Positions 41,031-50,638 are shown, numbered from the stretch's first letter. The stretch is 64,000 bases of DNA from Blautia sp. Marseille-P3087 (GCF_900120195.1 NZ_LT635539.1:1872649-1936648), one strand, 5' to 3'. The notes: a model not told the origin generated them from the sequence alone. Program-made: numbers and translations.

Positions 41031-42155
41031 TTATTTGATTCTCTTTAATTCGTATTCTCTGGTTCCAAGTCCGACTTTTTCTGCCTGGTCAAGAGTTGCT
41101 TTCCATTCGATGTTTGGATTGGAATCTTTGAAATGGTCATGGTGACAATGCCATCCAGGCTCTGCCAGATGTTCTCCGAGCTGACTGTCTGCAATCGGTG
41201 TTGCTTTCAAGCAGGCATCTGCACATGCCTGATCCAGTGCAACCGGGTCAAAACTTGCAAACATTCCAATATCCGGAAGAATCGGTGCATCATTCTCTCC
41301 ATGACAGTCGCAGTTCGGGCTGATATCCTGAACCAACGCAATATGGAAATGCGGACGGCCATGACAGACAGCCTGCGCATATTCTGCCATCTTACGGTCA
41401 AGAAGTTCGTTTGCACTGCTATTCGGATTGTATACAGCATCAAAACTGCAGGCTCCGATGCAACGGCCGCAGCCTTTGCATTTATCATAATCGATCACTG
41501 CTTTTTTGTTTACATATGTAATCGCATCACTGCCACATTCTTTTGCACAGCGACGGCAGCCACGACAGACTTCTTCGTTTATCGCCGGTTTTCCGCTTGC
41601 ATGCTGCTGCATCTTTCCTGCACGGCTTCCGCAGCCCATACCGATGTTTTTCAGTGCACCGCCGAATCCGGTAGCCTCATGACCTTTGAAATGAGTCAGA
41701 CTTATAAAAATGTCTGCATCCATGATCGCATGTCCGATAAATGCGGTCTTGCAGTATTCTCCATTTACAACAGGAACTTCTACTTCATCAGTTCCGCGAA
41801 GTCCGTCTCCGATGATAATCTGACAGCCTGTCGTAATTGTATTAAATCCATTCAGATTTGCACAGTCCAGATGTTCCAGTGCGTTTTTTCTGCTTCCCGG
41901 ATACAGTGTATTGCAGTCTGTCAGAAACGGCATACCCCCCTGCTCTTTACACAGATCTGCTACTGCTTTGGCATAGTTCGGACGTAGGAATGCCAGATTT
42001 CCAAGCTCACCAAAATGCATTTTGATTGCTACAAATTTACCGTCCATATCAATATCTTTGATACCGGCTGCAATACAGAGTTTTTTCAGCTTATCAAGCT
42101 GGCTGGTTCCGACCGGGCAGCGGAAATCCGTAAAATAAACTGTAGGTTTTTCCAT
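41031..42155 (-). CDS. DUF362 protein with two 4Fe-4S motifs
   Basis: A 374-aa cytoplasmic protein of the DUF362 family. N-terminal half: VAIKMHFGELGNLAFLRPNY, FLTDCNTLYPGSRKNALEHL and SLTHFKGHEATGFGGALKNI. Two ferredoxin motifs follow (CRGCRRCAKECGSDAI, CKGCGRCIGACSFDAV). The C-terminal part has ISPNCDCHGENDAPILPDIG and a histidine-rich PGWHCHHDHF. The family is widespread in anaerobes and its reaction is unknown. The start ATG at 42153-42155 follows AGGAGGG; a longer frame begins 24 nt earlier. Confidence 0.9.
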   Translation of the reverse strand: MEKPTVYFTDFRCPVGTSQLDKLKKLCIAAGIKDIDMDGKFVAIKMHFGELGNLAFLRPNYAKAVADLCKEQGGMPFLTDCNTLYPGSRKNALEHLDCANLNGFNTITTGCQIIIGDGLRGTDEVEVPVVNGEYCKTAFIGHAIMDADIFISLTHFKGHEATGFGGALKNIGMGCGSRAGKMQQHASGKPAINEEVCRGCRRCAKECGSDAITYVNKKAVIDYDKCKGCGRCIGACSFDAVYNPNSSANELLDRKMAEYAQAVCHGRPHFHIALVQDISPNCDCHGENDAPILPDIGMFASFDPVALDQACADACLKATPIADSQLGEHLAEPGWHCHHDHFKDSNPNIEWKATLDQAEKVGLGTREYELKRIK

Positions 42156-42192
42156 TTTAAACCCTCCTGAAATTTTCATATGTATATAAAAG

Positions 42193-42221
42193 ATTATCTC
42201 TTTTATACTTCATAAAGTCAA
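42193..42221 (-). promoter_or_regulatory. promoter of the DUF362-SNF transporter unit
   Basis: Minus-strand TTGACT (42216-42221), 17-bp spacer and GATAAT (42193-42198), 38 bp before the DUF362 start. Confidence 0.65.
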
Positions 42222-42230
42222 GAGGCGCTT

Positions 42231-43103
42231 TTACACTGGCTTGCAGGTACATCCAATTCCCAGACCATCCGGACCGATATGACAGGACAGGCCGAAGGAA
42301 AGCTTATCACACATAACTTCCATTCCCGGAAAGCTTTCTCGGATCTGATTTACCCATTCTTCTGTCACTTCATCGTTACTGCTGGATGCCGCCATCAGGT
42401 ATACTTCTCCTGCTGCATATTCTTTCGCAAAATTTGTCTCCAGTTCTTCCTTCATTGCATCGATCATGACTTTACGTGACTTTTTCAGTCCGCGGCATTT
42501 CTGGTAGGTATCAAGTTTTCCTGTACTGAAATGCATGACAGGTTTGATATTCAGGACATTTGCCGCCAGTGCGGTTACGGAACTGATTCTTCCGCCTTTT
42601 TTCAGGTATTCCAGTGTGCTGAGACCGATGTAGATGGTCATTTTTTCTCTGGTTTCCTCCAAAATCTTCTTGATCTCGGCTGCGCTGTATCCTTTTTCCA
42701 CCATCTCTACTGCGTCAAGGACAGAACGGTGCATTGGTGTCGCCACACGGCCATTATCAACGACAAATACCTTTCCGGCAAATGCATCATCATTTGCCAT
42801 TGCCGCTGCTGCCATACAGGAACCGCTCAATGCGCTGCTGAGAGGAATATAGACGATTTCCTCGTATTCTTTCAGCATTTCTTTCCACATATCGATAACT
42901 TCCGCCGGAGACGGCTGTGAAGTAGACACATCCACGCCCTTTCGAAGCATATCATAAAATTCATCCCGGGATAAATCTACTCCTTCACGATAAAGTTTCT
43001 CTCCGATATAAAAAGGCATCGGAAGAACTCTGATACCGAGTCGCTCTGCTTCTTCCGGCAAGATTCCGCTGTGACTGTCTGTCATGATTCCTGTTTTTTT
43101 CAT
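42231..43103 (-). CDS. DegV family fatty-acid-binding protein
   Basis: A 290-aa DegV/FakB-type protein. The N-terminus GIMTDSHSGILPEEAERLGI and the STSQPSPAEVIDMW loop are the fatty-acid-binding signatures. PLSSALSGSCMAAAAMAND and STLEYLKKGGRISSVTALAA are further conserved segments. FakB proteins deliver fatty acids to the kinase FakA for phospholipid synthesis; no fakA gene is in view. The start (ATG 43101-43103) has AGGAG upstream. It follows the TetR gene by 39 bp, in the same operon. Confidence 0.93.
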   Translation of the reverse strand: MKKTGIMTDSHSGILPEEAERLGIRVLPMPFYIGEKLYREGVDLSRDEFYDMLRKGVDVSTSQPSPAEVIDMWKEMLKEYEEIVYIPLSSALSGSCMAAAAMANDDAFAGKVFVVDNGRVATPMHRSVLDAVEMVEKGYSAAEIKKILEETREKMTIYIGLSTLEYLKKGGRISSVTALAANVLNIKPVMHFSTGKLDTYQKCRGLKKSRKVMIDAMKEELETNFAKEYAAGEVYLMAASSSNDEVTEEWVNQIRESFPGMEVMCDKLSFGLSCHIGPDGLGIGCTCKPV

Positions 43104-43142
43104 ATTGTTTCTGCTCCTTTGTATTTCCACTGTTCAAACTTC

Positions 43143-43676
43143 TTATAATGACTTGATGATCGGCATTACATAATCGATCATTTCTTCCGGTGTTTCTTTC
43201 ATTTCATCCATGATCCAGCGTCTGGAAACACCATCCAGTACGCAGAGTTTTACAACCCATCCATATTTCTCTGCCATATTCGGGTCTGCGGACTCGACGG
43301 CTTTACGTTTTTCATGGATTTTTTCTCCGAGGCGTTTCGTAAAAAGATCCATATTCAGTCCGCGGATTGCCCACATTTCTTTATAATTCAATGATATCTG
43401 GTAGAAATAATTAAACAGATACTCCCGTATTTTACGCTCATCTGTCGTATCCAGCATCGGCAGAAATTCAATATTCAACTTCTCTGCAGTCGCATCTGCG
43501 ATACTGTCCAATACCTCTGAAATGGATGCGAAATTTCTGTAAAAAGAAACCCTCGCCACTTTCGCTTCCTGCACAATATCTGTCACAGTGATATCCAGAT
43601 AGGATTTCTGTGTCATGAGACGGAGCAAAGCCTGCTCTATCTCACTTTTTGCGGAATGATTTTCCTTTTTGTTCAT
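43143..43676 (-). CDS. TetR/AcrR family regulator
   Basis: A 177-aa TetR protein. HTH: EIEQALLRLMTQKSYLDITV, TDIVQEAKVARVSFYRNF, then the ligand/dimer domain. The C-terminal WVVKLCVLDGVSRRWIMDEM segment is typical of TetR_C_9-like members. AGGAG precedes the ATG. It shares an operon with degV behind a consensus promoter, so it may control lipid or fatty-acid supply; the ligand is unknown. Confidence 0.9.
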   Translation of the reverse strand: MNKKENHSAKSEIEQALLRLMTQKSYLDITVTDIVQEAKVARVSFYRNFASISEVLDSIADATAEKLNIEFLPMLDTTDERKIREYLFNYFYQISLNYKEMWAIRGLNMDLFTKRLGEKIHEKRKAVESADPNMAEKYGWVVKLCVLDGVSRRWIMDEMKETPEEMIDYVMPIIKSL

Positions 43677-43784
43677 GATTTGTCTTCTCCTGATCTTTTT
43701 AATGGATCATTTATGTGGTTATAAGTGTTATATTGTTTGTATTTTGATTCATATATGTTGCACTTTGTTTCATCAAAGAATTGT

Positions 43785-43813
43785 ATTGTATCACCAAGTA
43801 AAGGGACTGTCAA
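43785..43813 (-). promoter_or_regulatory. sigma-A promoter of the tetR-degV operon
   Basis: Minus-strand TTGACA (43808-43813), 17-bp spacer and TACAAT (43785-43790). The leader is about 100 nt and contains a small TATAA-GTG-TTATA dyad near 43720. Confidence 0.75.
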
Positions 43814-43890
43814 TAAATTGGCATTCCGATCTGGAACTCTCCTGTTCCTCATGCTATGATGTCTGTATTCGTAAATCACGGAGAAATTTT

Positions 43891-44910
43891 ATGACCAGAT
43901 CACAGGCCTGCCGGATTCTTGGAGTCAGTATTGACGCAGACATGCAGGAAATCAAGAAAAGCTACCGGCAATTGATGCACAAAGTCCATCCTGATATGGA
44001 TGCTTTCCACAAAACTGAATACGATTACAGCGTACAGGAAATCAATGAAGCTTACACGTTTATGTGCAAATCCGGTAACGGACTAAATGGACTTACATCT
44101 CGCACTTCCTCGTCCGGCGATTCCGCCAGATCTGCTTCACGCGCTTCTGCATTCAATTCTTCTGCCAGATTTTCTTCTCATGCATTCTCTGATGCTTCGA
44201 AGAAAAAACGCTGGAATGCCCCGGTCAATACACACGCTTATGCCGAACGCAACATCTACCACTACGTAGAAGATTACGACTGCAGCATTATCGGAAGCTT
44301 TATTCTGGATACCGGCAAATTTATCTGGAAACCAGAAGAAGACTTTCCGCTATTCCTGAAAAGCATCTTTGAATGCAGCAAAAAAATCCTGGAGCAGACA
44401 GAACAGACCGGTGATGGCAGACCCAGTCTCTCTCGCCGCGGCGAAGTGCAGGCAGAACTCACTTATCTTCTGACCCAGCAGTTCATCGATGCCTCCGAAA
44501 CATTAAAGCTTCTGATCAAACCATCTGTCGGAAAAGAGGCGGATATTTATCGTATTCCTGCCATGTTGGAGCTGTCTTTATCTGCTCCGAAACTTACCGC
44601 CGGATCCACCTTATATCCGGCATCTATCATCAGGCACCGCCTCTTCCTGAAATCCGTTGCCGGGCAAAATGTCGGTTATCTTTCTTTCCACGATGACCGT
44701 CTGTATTATATCGTTATCCCCCTTCTCGAACAACGACGGGCACAGGTCAAAATCTGTGTTTCCGAAAAGCAGGACAGCAAAAAAGCCAGAAATTCCAGTC
44801 GCTACAGACACCTGGATTTCTGGCTCAAGGTTCCCCATACCGCCACCGGAACCTTCCCGGAAAATATCTCATTGCAGATTAAAAACCTGCTGAATGATTA
44901 TATGCATTAA
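43891..44910 (+). CDS. J-domain protein
   Basis: A 339-aa protein starting at ATG 43891 with GGAG 7 nt upstream; the longer frame from 43669 has no support. Residues 1-65 are a DnaJ J-domain (QACRILGVSIDADMQEIKKS, YRQLMHKVHPDMDAF) with the HPD triad at 33-35. A Ser/Ala/Arg-rich linker (~75-110) leads to a C-terminal domain without a recognised family (EDYDCSIIGSFILDTGKFIW, RRGEVQAELTYLLTQQFID, YLSFHDDRLYYIVIPLLEQ). It should stimulate a DnaK-type chaperone. The last residues QIKNLLNDYMH are encoded by a perfect palindrome shared with the converging nitrilase gene. Confidence 0.85.
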   Translation: MTRSQACRILGVSIDADMQEIKKSYRQLMHKVHPDMDAFHKTEYDYSVQEINEAYTFMCKSGNGLNGLTSRTSSSGDSARSASRASAFNSSARFSSHAFSDASKKKRWNAPVNTHAYAERNIYHYVEDYDCSIIGSFILDTGKFIWKPEEDFPLFLKSIFECSKKILEQTEQTGDGRPSLSRRGEVQAELTYLLTQQFIDASETLKLLIKPSVGKEADIYRIPAMLELSLSAPKLTAGSTLYPASIIRHRLFLKSVAGQNVGYLSFHDDRLYYIVIPLLEQRRAQVKICVSEKQDSKKARNSSRYRHLDFWLKVPHTATGTFPENISLQIKNLLNDYMH

Positions 44911-44933
44911 TCATTCAGCAGGTTTTTAATCTG
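44875..44933. terminator. 26-bp perfect palindrome encoding both C-termini and acting as terminator
   Basis: Bases 44875-44900 are the exact complement of 44908-44933, with a 7-nt loop TATGCAT. It contains the stop codons of both converging genes (44908-44910 plus, 44907-44909 minus). On each strand the stem ends in a T-rich run. Because of the symmetry both proteins end in QIKNLLND. Confidence 0.9.
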
Positions 44934-45743
44934 ATATACATCGTTCCTCCGTGCTTTCAGAAGTGGAAGCTGTTCGCGGATTTCATTCTCATAATCAAGA
45001 TCGACTTCACCGATCAAAATCCCTTCTTTTTCATCGAGCATGTCCACGACTCTTCCCCATGGATCTGTAAATATGGAATGTCCCCATGAAATGTAGGAAT
45101 CCGCCGGATTGCGTGCCGGTGCACATCCCAGCATATAAATCTGGTTGTCCAGTGCACGGGCGCGGAAAGAAAGCTCCCAGTGTGCCGGGCCGGTCGTCAT
45201 ATTGAAGGCTGCCGGTACGAAGATCATTCTTGCTCCGTCATTTACCATCATGCGTGCAAACTCCGGAAAACGGATGTCAAAACAGATCATCACACCCATC
45301 CTGCCAAATTCCGTATCAAATACCGTCCCACTGTTTCCCGCAGTAAGCGTATCGGATTCTTTAAAGCTCTGACCACCTTTTACATCAATATCAAACAGAT
45401 GTGTCTTTCGGTGCTTACCAATCTGTATTCCATTCCGGTCAAAAATGTAACAGGTATTGTACACGTGGCCTTCGTCGTCTTTTTCCGGAACGGAGCCTGC
45501 TACCAGATAAATGTTGTATTCTTTCGCATATGCAGAAAGAGCTTTCCACACAGAACCGCCCTCTTCTTCTGCGTATTCTGGGAATTTTTCCGTCTGATAA
45601 GGACAGCAGAACATCTCGGGTAACACGACAAAGTCAACGTTCTGTGCTTTAATCTGTTCCAGATAATGTCTGACTGCCTTTATATTTTCCATCTTATCTT
45701 CTACTGTCGGCATCTGAATCGCCGCTGCACAAAATTTATTCAT
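44907..45743 (-). CDS. nitrilase superfamily amidase (omega-amidase/Nit2-like)
   Basis: A 278-aa carbon-nitrogen hydrolase. The catalytic triad is E43 (VVLPEMFCCPY), K113 (GKHRKTHLFDI) and C154 (GVMICFDIRFPE). Sequence and length resemble omega-amidases, which hydrolyse alpha-ketoglutaramate or alpha-ketosuccinamate. That fits the upstream asparaginase gene (32-bp gap). The ribosome binding site is weak. The last eight residues (QIKNLLND) lie in the palindrome shared with the J-domain gene. Confidence 0.9.
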   Translation of the reverse strand: MNKFCAAAIQMPTVEDKMENIKAVRHYLEQIKAQNVDFVVLPEMFCCPYQTEKFPEYAEEEGGSVWKALSAYAKEYNIYLVAGSVPEKDDEGHVYNTCYIFDRNGIQIGKHRKTHLFDIDVKGGQSFKESDTLTAGNSGTVFDTEFGRMGVMICFDIRFPEFARMMVNDGARMIFVPAAFNMTTGPAHWELSFRARALDNQIYMLGCAPARNPADSYISWGHSIFTDPWGRVVDMLDEKEGILIGEVDLDYENEIREQLPLLKARRNDVYQIKNLLND

Positions 45744-45775
45744 CCTACATATCCACTTTCAATACTTTACACACG

Positions 45776-46774
45776 CTATCCAATACATACCTCTCCGACA
45801 ATGTCCATGGAAAAATATTCTTTCATCTCACGAAGATTGTCGGTCTGCCCAAGTACCCACATAAGCTTCGTCATGGCGGCCTCCGTAGTCATATCATATG
45901 CCTGAATCACGCCCTTTTCCAGCGCAACCCGTCCTGTTTCATATACGGACAGATTACTGCCCTCATAACGACACTGACTTCCGGCAAGCACCAGCATTCC
46001 TTTCTCAATAACTTCGCCGACCTTTCCTGTGAAATCATTTTTCAGGAAAGGCATTCCTCCCAGTCCGAATCCCTCAATATAGACAGCTTTATAACCTTTT
46101 TCATAGTACATATCCAGTATCTCCGGACTGATTCCCGGATAAAGCTTCAGCAGTGCAACCTTGTCTGAATACGCTGTCTGTGGTTTGAAGATTCCTTTTT
46201 TCTCTACAAGATTTTTCTCAAAAACGCGCAGTCCCAGTGAACTGATTTCTCCGACATATGGATAATTAATGCTTTCAAACGCATCAAAGCTCATTGTACG
46301 GACTTTGGACGCACGGCATCCGAGCATCACCTTACGGTTAAATGCAACAAAAACTCCCGGATATCCGCTGGCTGCCATATGGATTCCACACCGACAGTTT
46401 TCCAGCGCATCTGCAACCGGATTGGCGATAGAAAGCTGGCTTCCTGTCACAACTACCGGAATCGAAATATTCTGCAGCATAAAAGACAGCATCGCAGACG
46501 TATAGGCCAGCGTATCGGTACCATGAATCACCACAATCCCATAATAATCATAACTTCTTCTTGCGATGAGTGTTGCAAGTCTGGTCCAGTCTTCCGGTCC
46601 GATATTGGAACTGTCAAGTGAGCAGAAATCCTCTGTTTCCAGCTCCAGATTTTTGGAAACCATACGCAGTTCCTCCAGCATATCGCCACTGCTCATTCCC
46701 GGAACAAGCCCCTTGGAGCTCTTTACAGAAGAAAGCGTCCCTCCTGTATTTATAATCAGGATTCTCTTTGGCAT
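45776..46774 (-). CDS. ansA: type I L-asparaginase
   Basis: A 332-aa asparaginase hydrolysing L-asparagine to aspartate and ammonia. The first catalytic threonine is in ILIINTGGTLSSVKS, the second in YGIVVIHGTDTLAYTSAMLS; SQLSIANPVADALENC and MPFLKNDFTGKVGEVIEKG are also conserved. There is no signal peptide, so it is cytoplasmic (type I). The start ATG 46772-46774 has GGAGG upstream; the longer frame starts 24 nt earlier. It lies between a VOC-fold gene and the nitrilase gene, all on one strand with short gaps. Confidence 0.94.
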   Translation of the reverse strand: MPKRILIINTGGTLSSVKSSKGLVPGMSSGDMLEELRMVSKNLELETEDFCSLDSSNIGPEDWTRLATLIARRSYDYYGIVVIHGTDTLAYTSAMLSFMLQNISIPVVVTGSQLSIANPVADALENCRCGIHMAASGYPGVFVAFNRKVMLGCRASKVRTMSFDAFESINYPYVGEISSLGLRVFEKNLVEKKGIFKPQTAYSDKVALLKLYPGISPEILDMYYEKGYKAVYIEGFGLGGMPFLKNDFTGKVGEVIEKGMLVLAGSQCRYEGSNLSVYETGRVALEKGVIQAYDMTTEAAMTKLMWVLGQTDNLREMKEYFSMDIVGEVCIG

Positions 46775-46814
46775 ACCTGAACCTCCATCATTTGTCATAT
46801 TTTAACCAACTGTA

Positions 46815-47186
46815 TTATTTCTCCGGCACGATTTCCAGCCAGTATCCGTCCGGATCTGTGATAAAGTAAATGCCCATTGCCGGATTTTCGAAGCAGATGC
46901 ATCCCATTTCTTCATGTTTCTTATGAGCTGCTTCCATGTCATCTGTCGTAAATGCAAGATGGATCTCGTTATCACCGAGATCATAATGATCCTTTTCCCA
47001 GTCTCTCAGCCAGGTCAGTTCAAGTTCAAATCCGGTCTTGCCATCTCCAAGATATGCAAGAATGAAGCTTCCGTCTTCGGCTTCTTTGCGGCGCACTTCT
47101 TTAAGTCCAAGTGCTTCTTCATAAAATCTGATTGATTTATCCAAATCCATAACATTGTAGTTATAATGTGCAAACTGAAAACTCAT
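46815..47186 (-). CDS. VOC family protein, glyoxalase I-like
   Basis: A 123-aa single vicinal-oxygen-chelate protein. The metal ligands of glyoxalase I are in place: H7 (FQFAHYNYNVMDLDKS), glutamate in FELELTWLRDWEK, histidine in NEIHLAFTTDD and glutamate in GYWLEIVPEK. The sequence RFYEEALGLKEVRRKEAEDG is close to lactoylglutathione lyases. A TGTTATAAT extended -10 box is at about 47260-47268 on the minus strand. It heads the probable unit with asparaginase and nitrilase. Confidence 0.9.
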   Translation of the reverse strand: MSFQFAHYNYNVMDLDKSIRFYEEALGLKEVRRKEAEDGSFILAYLGDGKTGFELELTWLRDWEKDHYDLGDNEIHLAFTTDDMEAAHKKHEEMGCICFENPAMGIYFITDPDGYWLEIVPEK

Positions 47187-47316
47187 ATCATAATTCTCCT
47201 GTATAATACTTTTTATTTATCTTCTTTTAATAATGTTTCAAATCTCCTTATCTTTTCTCATTATAACAGATTTTGAATTATTTCTGAAACAAAATTATCC
47301 TAAGAATCACAGTTAT

Positions 47317-47336
47317 CTGTCGACTGTTTTCGACAG
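47317..47336. other. short hairpin upstream of the VOC gene
   Basis: CTGTCGA (47317-47323) pairs with TCGACAG (47330-47336). Role unknown. The 284-bp stretch 47187-47470 holds this hairpin, the terminator below and the VOC promoter. Confidence 0.4.
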
Positions 47337-47372
47337 CATCACAGAACTTTATGTACTATGCTTACATAAAAA

Positions 47373-47412
47373 ATAGCCGTCCTAATCTCTGGTAAAGTTC
47401 AGGAACGGCTAT
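47373..47412 (-). terminator. terminator after the beta-helix surface protein gene
   Basis: ATAGCCGT (47373-47380) pairs with ACGGCTAT (47405-47412), with CCT/AGG extending the stem. It lies 58 bp past the stop codon at 47471. Confidence 0.65.
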
Positions 47413-47470
47413 CTCTATATTAGGCTAAAACTTTATATTTTTTCAATAACAATTTGGAGAAATATTTGTC

Positions 47471-50400
47471 CTATCTTACGGTTACTCTTACATTCTTACG
47501 TACACCATTCGGAGCGTAACAATAAATAATGCAGGTACCTTTGTTTCTCGCAGAAATTATTCCTCTGCTGTTTACAGTAGCAACTCTGGAATTGGAACTA
47601 CTGAAGCGGACTGCTGCGATATGGTTCTGAATTTTTCCGGATGAATAAATAACCTTTGTTCTGAGTGCTGTTCTCTTTCCCCGATTCAGAACAACATTTG
47701 TTCTGTTCACCTGAAGATTTCTTGCATAAGCATGTTTCTTACCTGTCGTAGCAATGTGCATACTGTAGGTCTGCGCAATTGTCACTTTCTTTTTGTTTAT
47801 ATTTCTGTAAGCAACTACAGAATATCTATAGTAGGTTGCCTTTTTCAGACCAGTATGTGTCCAGCTGTTTACATTTCCTCTGACAGTTCTGAGCAGTCTG
47901 TATTTGCTGTTATTACCACATTCTGCACCATAAATCATATATCCGTCAGCGTCTTTGACTGTATTCCACCTTAATGTGACAGATTTTTCTTTACTGGTAA
48001 CACCCAGGAACGGTGTTTTCTGTACCGGAAGAGCTGCTACCGCTGCTTTTTCTTTATGACCACAGGTTTTACATGTTCTTACTTTTTCTCCGGCAATTGC
48101 AATCTGTGCTGCTTTTGTAACTTTCCAGCCACTGTAATTATGCGCCGCTGTCTTTACCTTGCCATTACAGATACTGCAAACCTGCCAGTGATTCTTTTTG
48201 TCAGATTTCCAGGAATACTTGTGTGCAAATGCAGGAAGTTTGACGGAAGTTTCTGCGATTGACTTTGCATTGCTTCCTGCTCCGATGGCAGTTACGACTA
48301 CTTTGTATTCTCCACCTTCTTTTGCTACATAAGTTGCTTCTGTCTGTCCATCCAGCACTTCATCATTTTTATACCACTGATAGGTATATGTCGTTGTATC
48401 AAGATCATGTGCTGCCTTTGCTGTCAGAGTAATTGCAGAAGACGGGCAGCCATTCTTCTTATCCTGTACTATGCTAACCACAGATTTCTTAAGTGTCCAT
48501 ACTTCATTCACAGATAACTGTTTCATAACTGGAGATGTTGGATCCCAGTCCTTGCCATTCATACGCCATCCGGTTTTTACATATCCTTTAATCTCTGCTG
48601 TCTCCGGAAAATCTGCCGGATCTATGCTTTCGCCTTCATTAACATATATTTCTTTAATATTCTGTTCTAATGGATTAAAAGATGTAAAAGTTATAATCTT
48701 TACTTTATAATGCTTCGTCCATATTAAAGTATCACCACTCTGTTTGATACCTCGATTGAAACTGTTACCCGTTGTAAAATCATTTTTATACTGTTTCGCC
48801 TGTTCCGCACTTCCATAGGTAACAGCTATATTTCCCGGAGTTCCATAATCTGGTGCCAAAAGAATCGGGACAACTGGTTGAAATGTATCGTCAGTTACAA
48901 CAATTTTAGGACCATATTCAGATTCACCTCTGTCCATAATTGTAACCTCACCTCTAATTTCAGGCGAACCACTAAGATACAGATCTGCATATCCTGTATT
49001 TTCATCTGGCTCATCTTCTACTACAGGATATCCCATTAACATTATTGCATTTTCAGTAGCTTCAGCACCTGTCTGATTTCCTGTAATCTTACCACCGGAA
49101 ATTATGATTTTTGTACTGTCCGGACTCTGCTGATAACAGTCTGCAAATATACCACCGCCACTGCTGTCTGCTGTATTTCCACAAATCTCGCCAGCTTCCA
49201 TCTTAAGTTCACAGTTCACATTACTAAATACCTCGAAAAAAATTCCACCACCTCTGAAGCCAGCATCATTGTTTGATATCACAGCTTCATTTTTTAATGT
49301 AATATCTGAATCAAATGCAGCGATACCCGCACCACTTCCGTTTGTTGCTTTATTTTCCTCAATAGTCGTATTGCTGATTATAACAGGACTCCTATCGTAC
49401 ACAAAGATACCACCACCGGATATTTCTGCTGTATTTCCTTTTATAGTACCGGCTTCAATTGTAGCAGTACAGTTCTGAATCATATAGATTCCACCGCCCT
49501 GACCATACATATCCTTAATATTGTCATCGCATTTTGCAGTATTATTTATAATCTTACAATCACCATTTATTGTCAGTTTGCAATCATTCAGCAGGTAAAT
49601 ACCCCCACCGGCTCCACTAATATTATTTGAAATTGTTCCACCGGATAAGTTAACCTCTGACCCGTCGTATGCAGCAATAGCGCCGCCAAAATACGCTGCA
49701 CATCCAGTAATCGTTCCACCGGTCATATTAATTACTGATTTACCTGTCGCATGAATTCCACACGTTGAATAGTACATTTTATCCTTTGTTCCGGTGATTG
49801 TTCCACCATTCATGTTCAACACAGATCCCTGCTCCAGATTTATCGCTGCCTCGCCTGCAAACGGTCCAATATCCGCGCCATCTTCAATATTCAAAGTTGC
49901 TCCCTTACGTACAGAAATCGGATATTGAACATATGAGCACAAGTTACCCTCTGGTGTTGTATTTTTAATCTTTATATTCCTTAATGTAACTTCTGCTGTA
50001 TCTCTATAGAGATCTATCAAATATCTTAAGTTCGTCGTACCCGGACATATTGTCATGTTTTCCAGCGTAGCTGTCTCATTCGTACCATACTCCAATGGAG
50101 AAAGCAGATAAACGATTCCATCCTCCGCCAGCAGTTCTTTCGCCTTATCCAGTGTCTTTACTGCCTGTCCTGCCTCTGCACCGGTTCTGGTATCGTCACC
50201 TGCTGCCGGATCAAGGTAAACCGCTGCCAGTGTTCCCTGCTGTGTCATCCCATCATCAAAAACAGCAATTCCATCCTCGCCCGCACATTCTGCGATTCCA
50301 AAGTCTTCTACATCCATTTCTTCTGTAGCGATATCCAGTTCCTCTTCGTCCTGTGCATCGTCTACAATGTCAATCTGTTCTGAGTCACCATCTCCCACAT

Positions 50401-50638
50401 CAAAAGCAACATCTTCTTCGCCTGATGCTTCTTCCGGGACTGCTTCTGCCTCTGAGGATTCTTCAATACCTGGTTCCGTCTCAGCCGGATTCTCAAAGTT
50501 TTCTGCATCATCACTGAATGCTATCTCATAATAATCCCCCCCCAGGTCCTCTGCCAGTGCCGGAACGCTGCCCATCGTCACGGTCATTGCAGCGCACAAC
50601 ATCAAAGAAACGGATTTTGCCAACCTTTTTTTCCTCAT
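47471..50638 (-). CDS. secreted right-handed beta-helix surface protein
   Basis: A 1,055-aa exported protein. The signal peptide is MRKKRLAKSVSLMLCAAMTV ... ALAED. Residues ~35-135 are an acidic Glu/Asp/Ala linker. Residues ~170-600 are a parallel beta-helix built of ~25-residue Pmp-like turns (NMTGGTITGCAAYFGGAIAA, NLSGGTISNNISGAGGGIYL, GNTADSSGGGIFADC). Next come an Ig-like PKD/Big domain (TYTYQWYKNDEVLDGQTEAT), a Cys motif domain (WQVCSICNGKVKTAAHNY with CKTCGHKE), an fn3-like domain (~880-950) and a C-terminal Big2-like domain (LNRGKRTALRTKV, SNSRVATVNSRGI). No LPXTG or KTGD anchor is present, so wall attachment is unclear. GAGGG precedes the ATG. Confidence 0.85.
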   Translation of the reverse strand: MRKKRLAKSVSLMLCAAMTVTMGSVPALAEDLGGDYYEIAFSDDAENFENPAETEPGIEESSEAEAVPEEASGEEDVAFDVGDGDSEQIDIVDDAQDEEELDIATEEMDVEDFGIAECAGEDGIAVFDDGMTQQGTLAAVYLDPAAGDDTRTGAEAGQAVKTLDKAKELLAEDGIVYLLSPLEYGTNETATLENMTICPGTTNLRYLIDLYRDTAEVTLRNIKIKNTTPEGNLCSYVQYPISVRKGATLNIEDGADIGPFAGEAAINLEQGSVLNMNGGTITGTKDKMYYSTCGIHATGKSVINMTGGTITGCAAYFGGAIAAYDGSEVNLSGGTISNNISGAGGGIYLLNDCKLTINGDCKIINNTAKCDDNIKDMYGQGGGIYMIQNCTATIEAGTIKGNTAEISGGGIFVYDRSPVIISNTTIEENKATNGSGAGIAAFDSDITLKNEAVISNNDAGFRGGGIFFEVFSNVNCELKMEAGEICGNTADSSGGGIFADCYQQSPDSTKIIISGGKITGNQTGAEATENAIMLMGYPVVEDEPDENTGYADLYLSGSPEIRGEVTIMDRGESEYGPKIVVTDDTFQPVVPILLAPDYGTPGNIAVTYGSAEQAKQYKNDFTTGNSFNRGIKQSGDTLIWTKHYKVKIITFTSFNPLEQNIKEIYVNEGESIDPADFPETAEIKGYVKTGWRMNGKDWDPTSPVMKQLSVNEVWTLKKSVVSIVQDKKNGCPSSAITLTAKAAHDLDTTTYTYQWYKNDEVLDGQTEATYVAKEGGEYKVVVTAIGAGSNAKSIAETSVKLPAFAHKYSWKSDKKNHWQVCSICNGKVKTAAHNYSGWKVTKAAQIAIAGEKVRTCKTCGHKEKAAVAALPVQKTPFLGVTSKEKSVTLRWNTVKDADGYMIYGAECGNNSKYRLLRTVRGNVNSWTHTGLKKATYYRYSVVAYRNINKKKVTIAQTYSMHIATTGKKHAYARNLQVNRTNVVLNRGKRTALRTKVIYSSGKIQNHIAAVRFSSSNSRVATVNSRGIISARNKGTCIIYCYAPNGVRKNVRVTVR

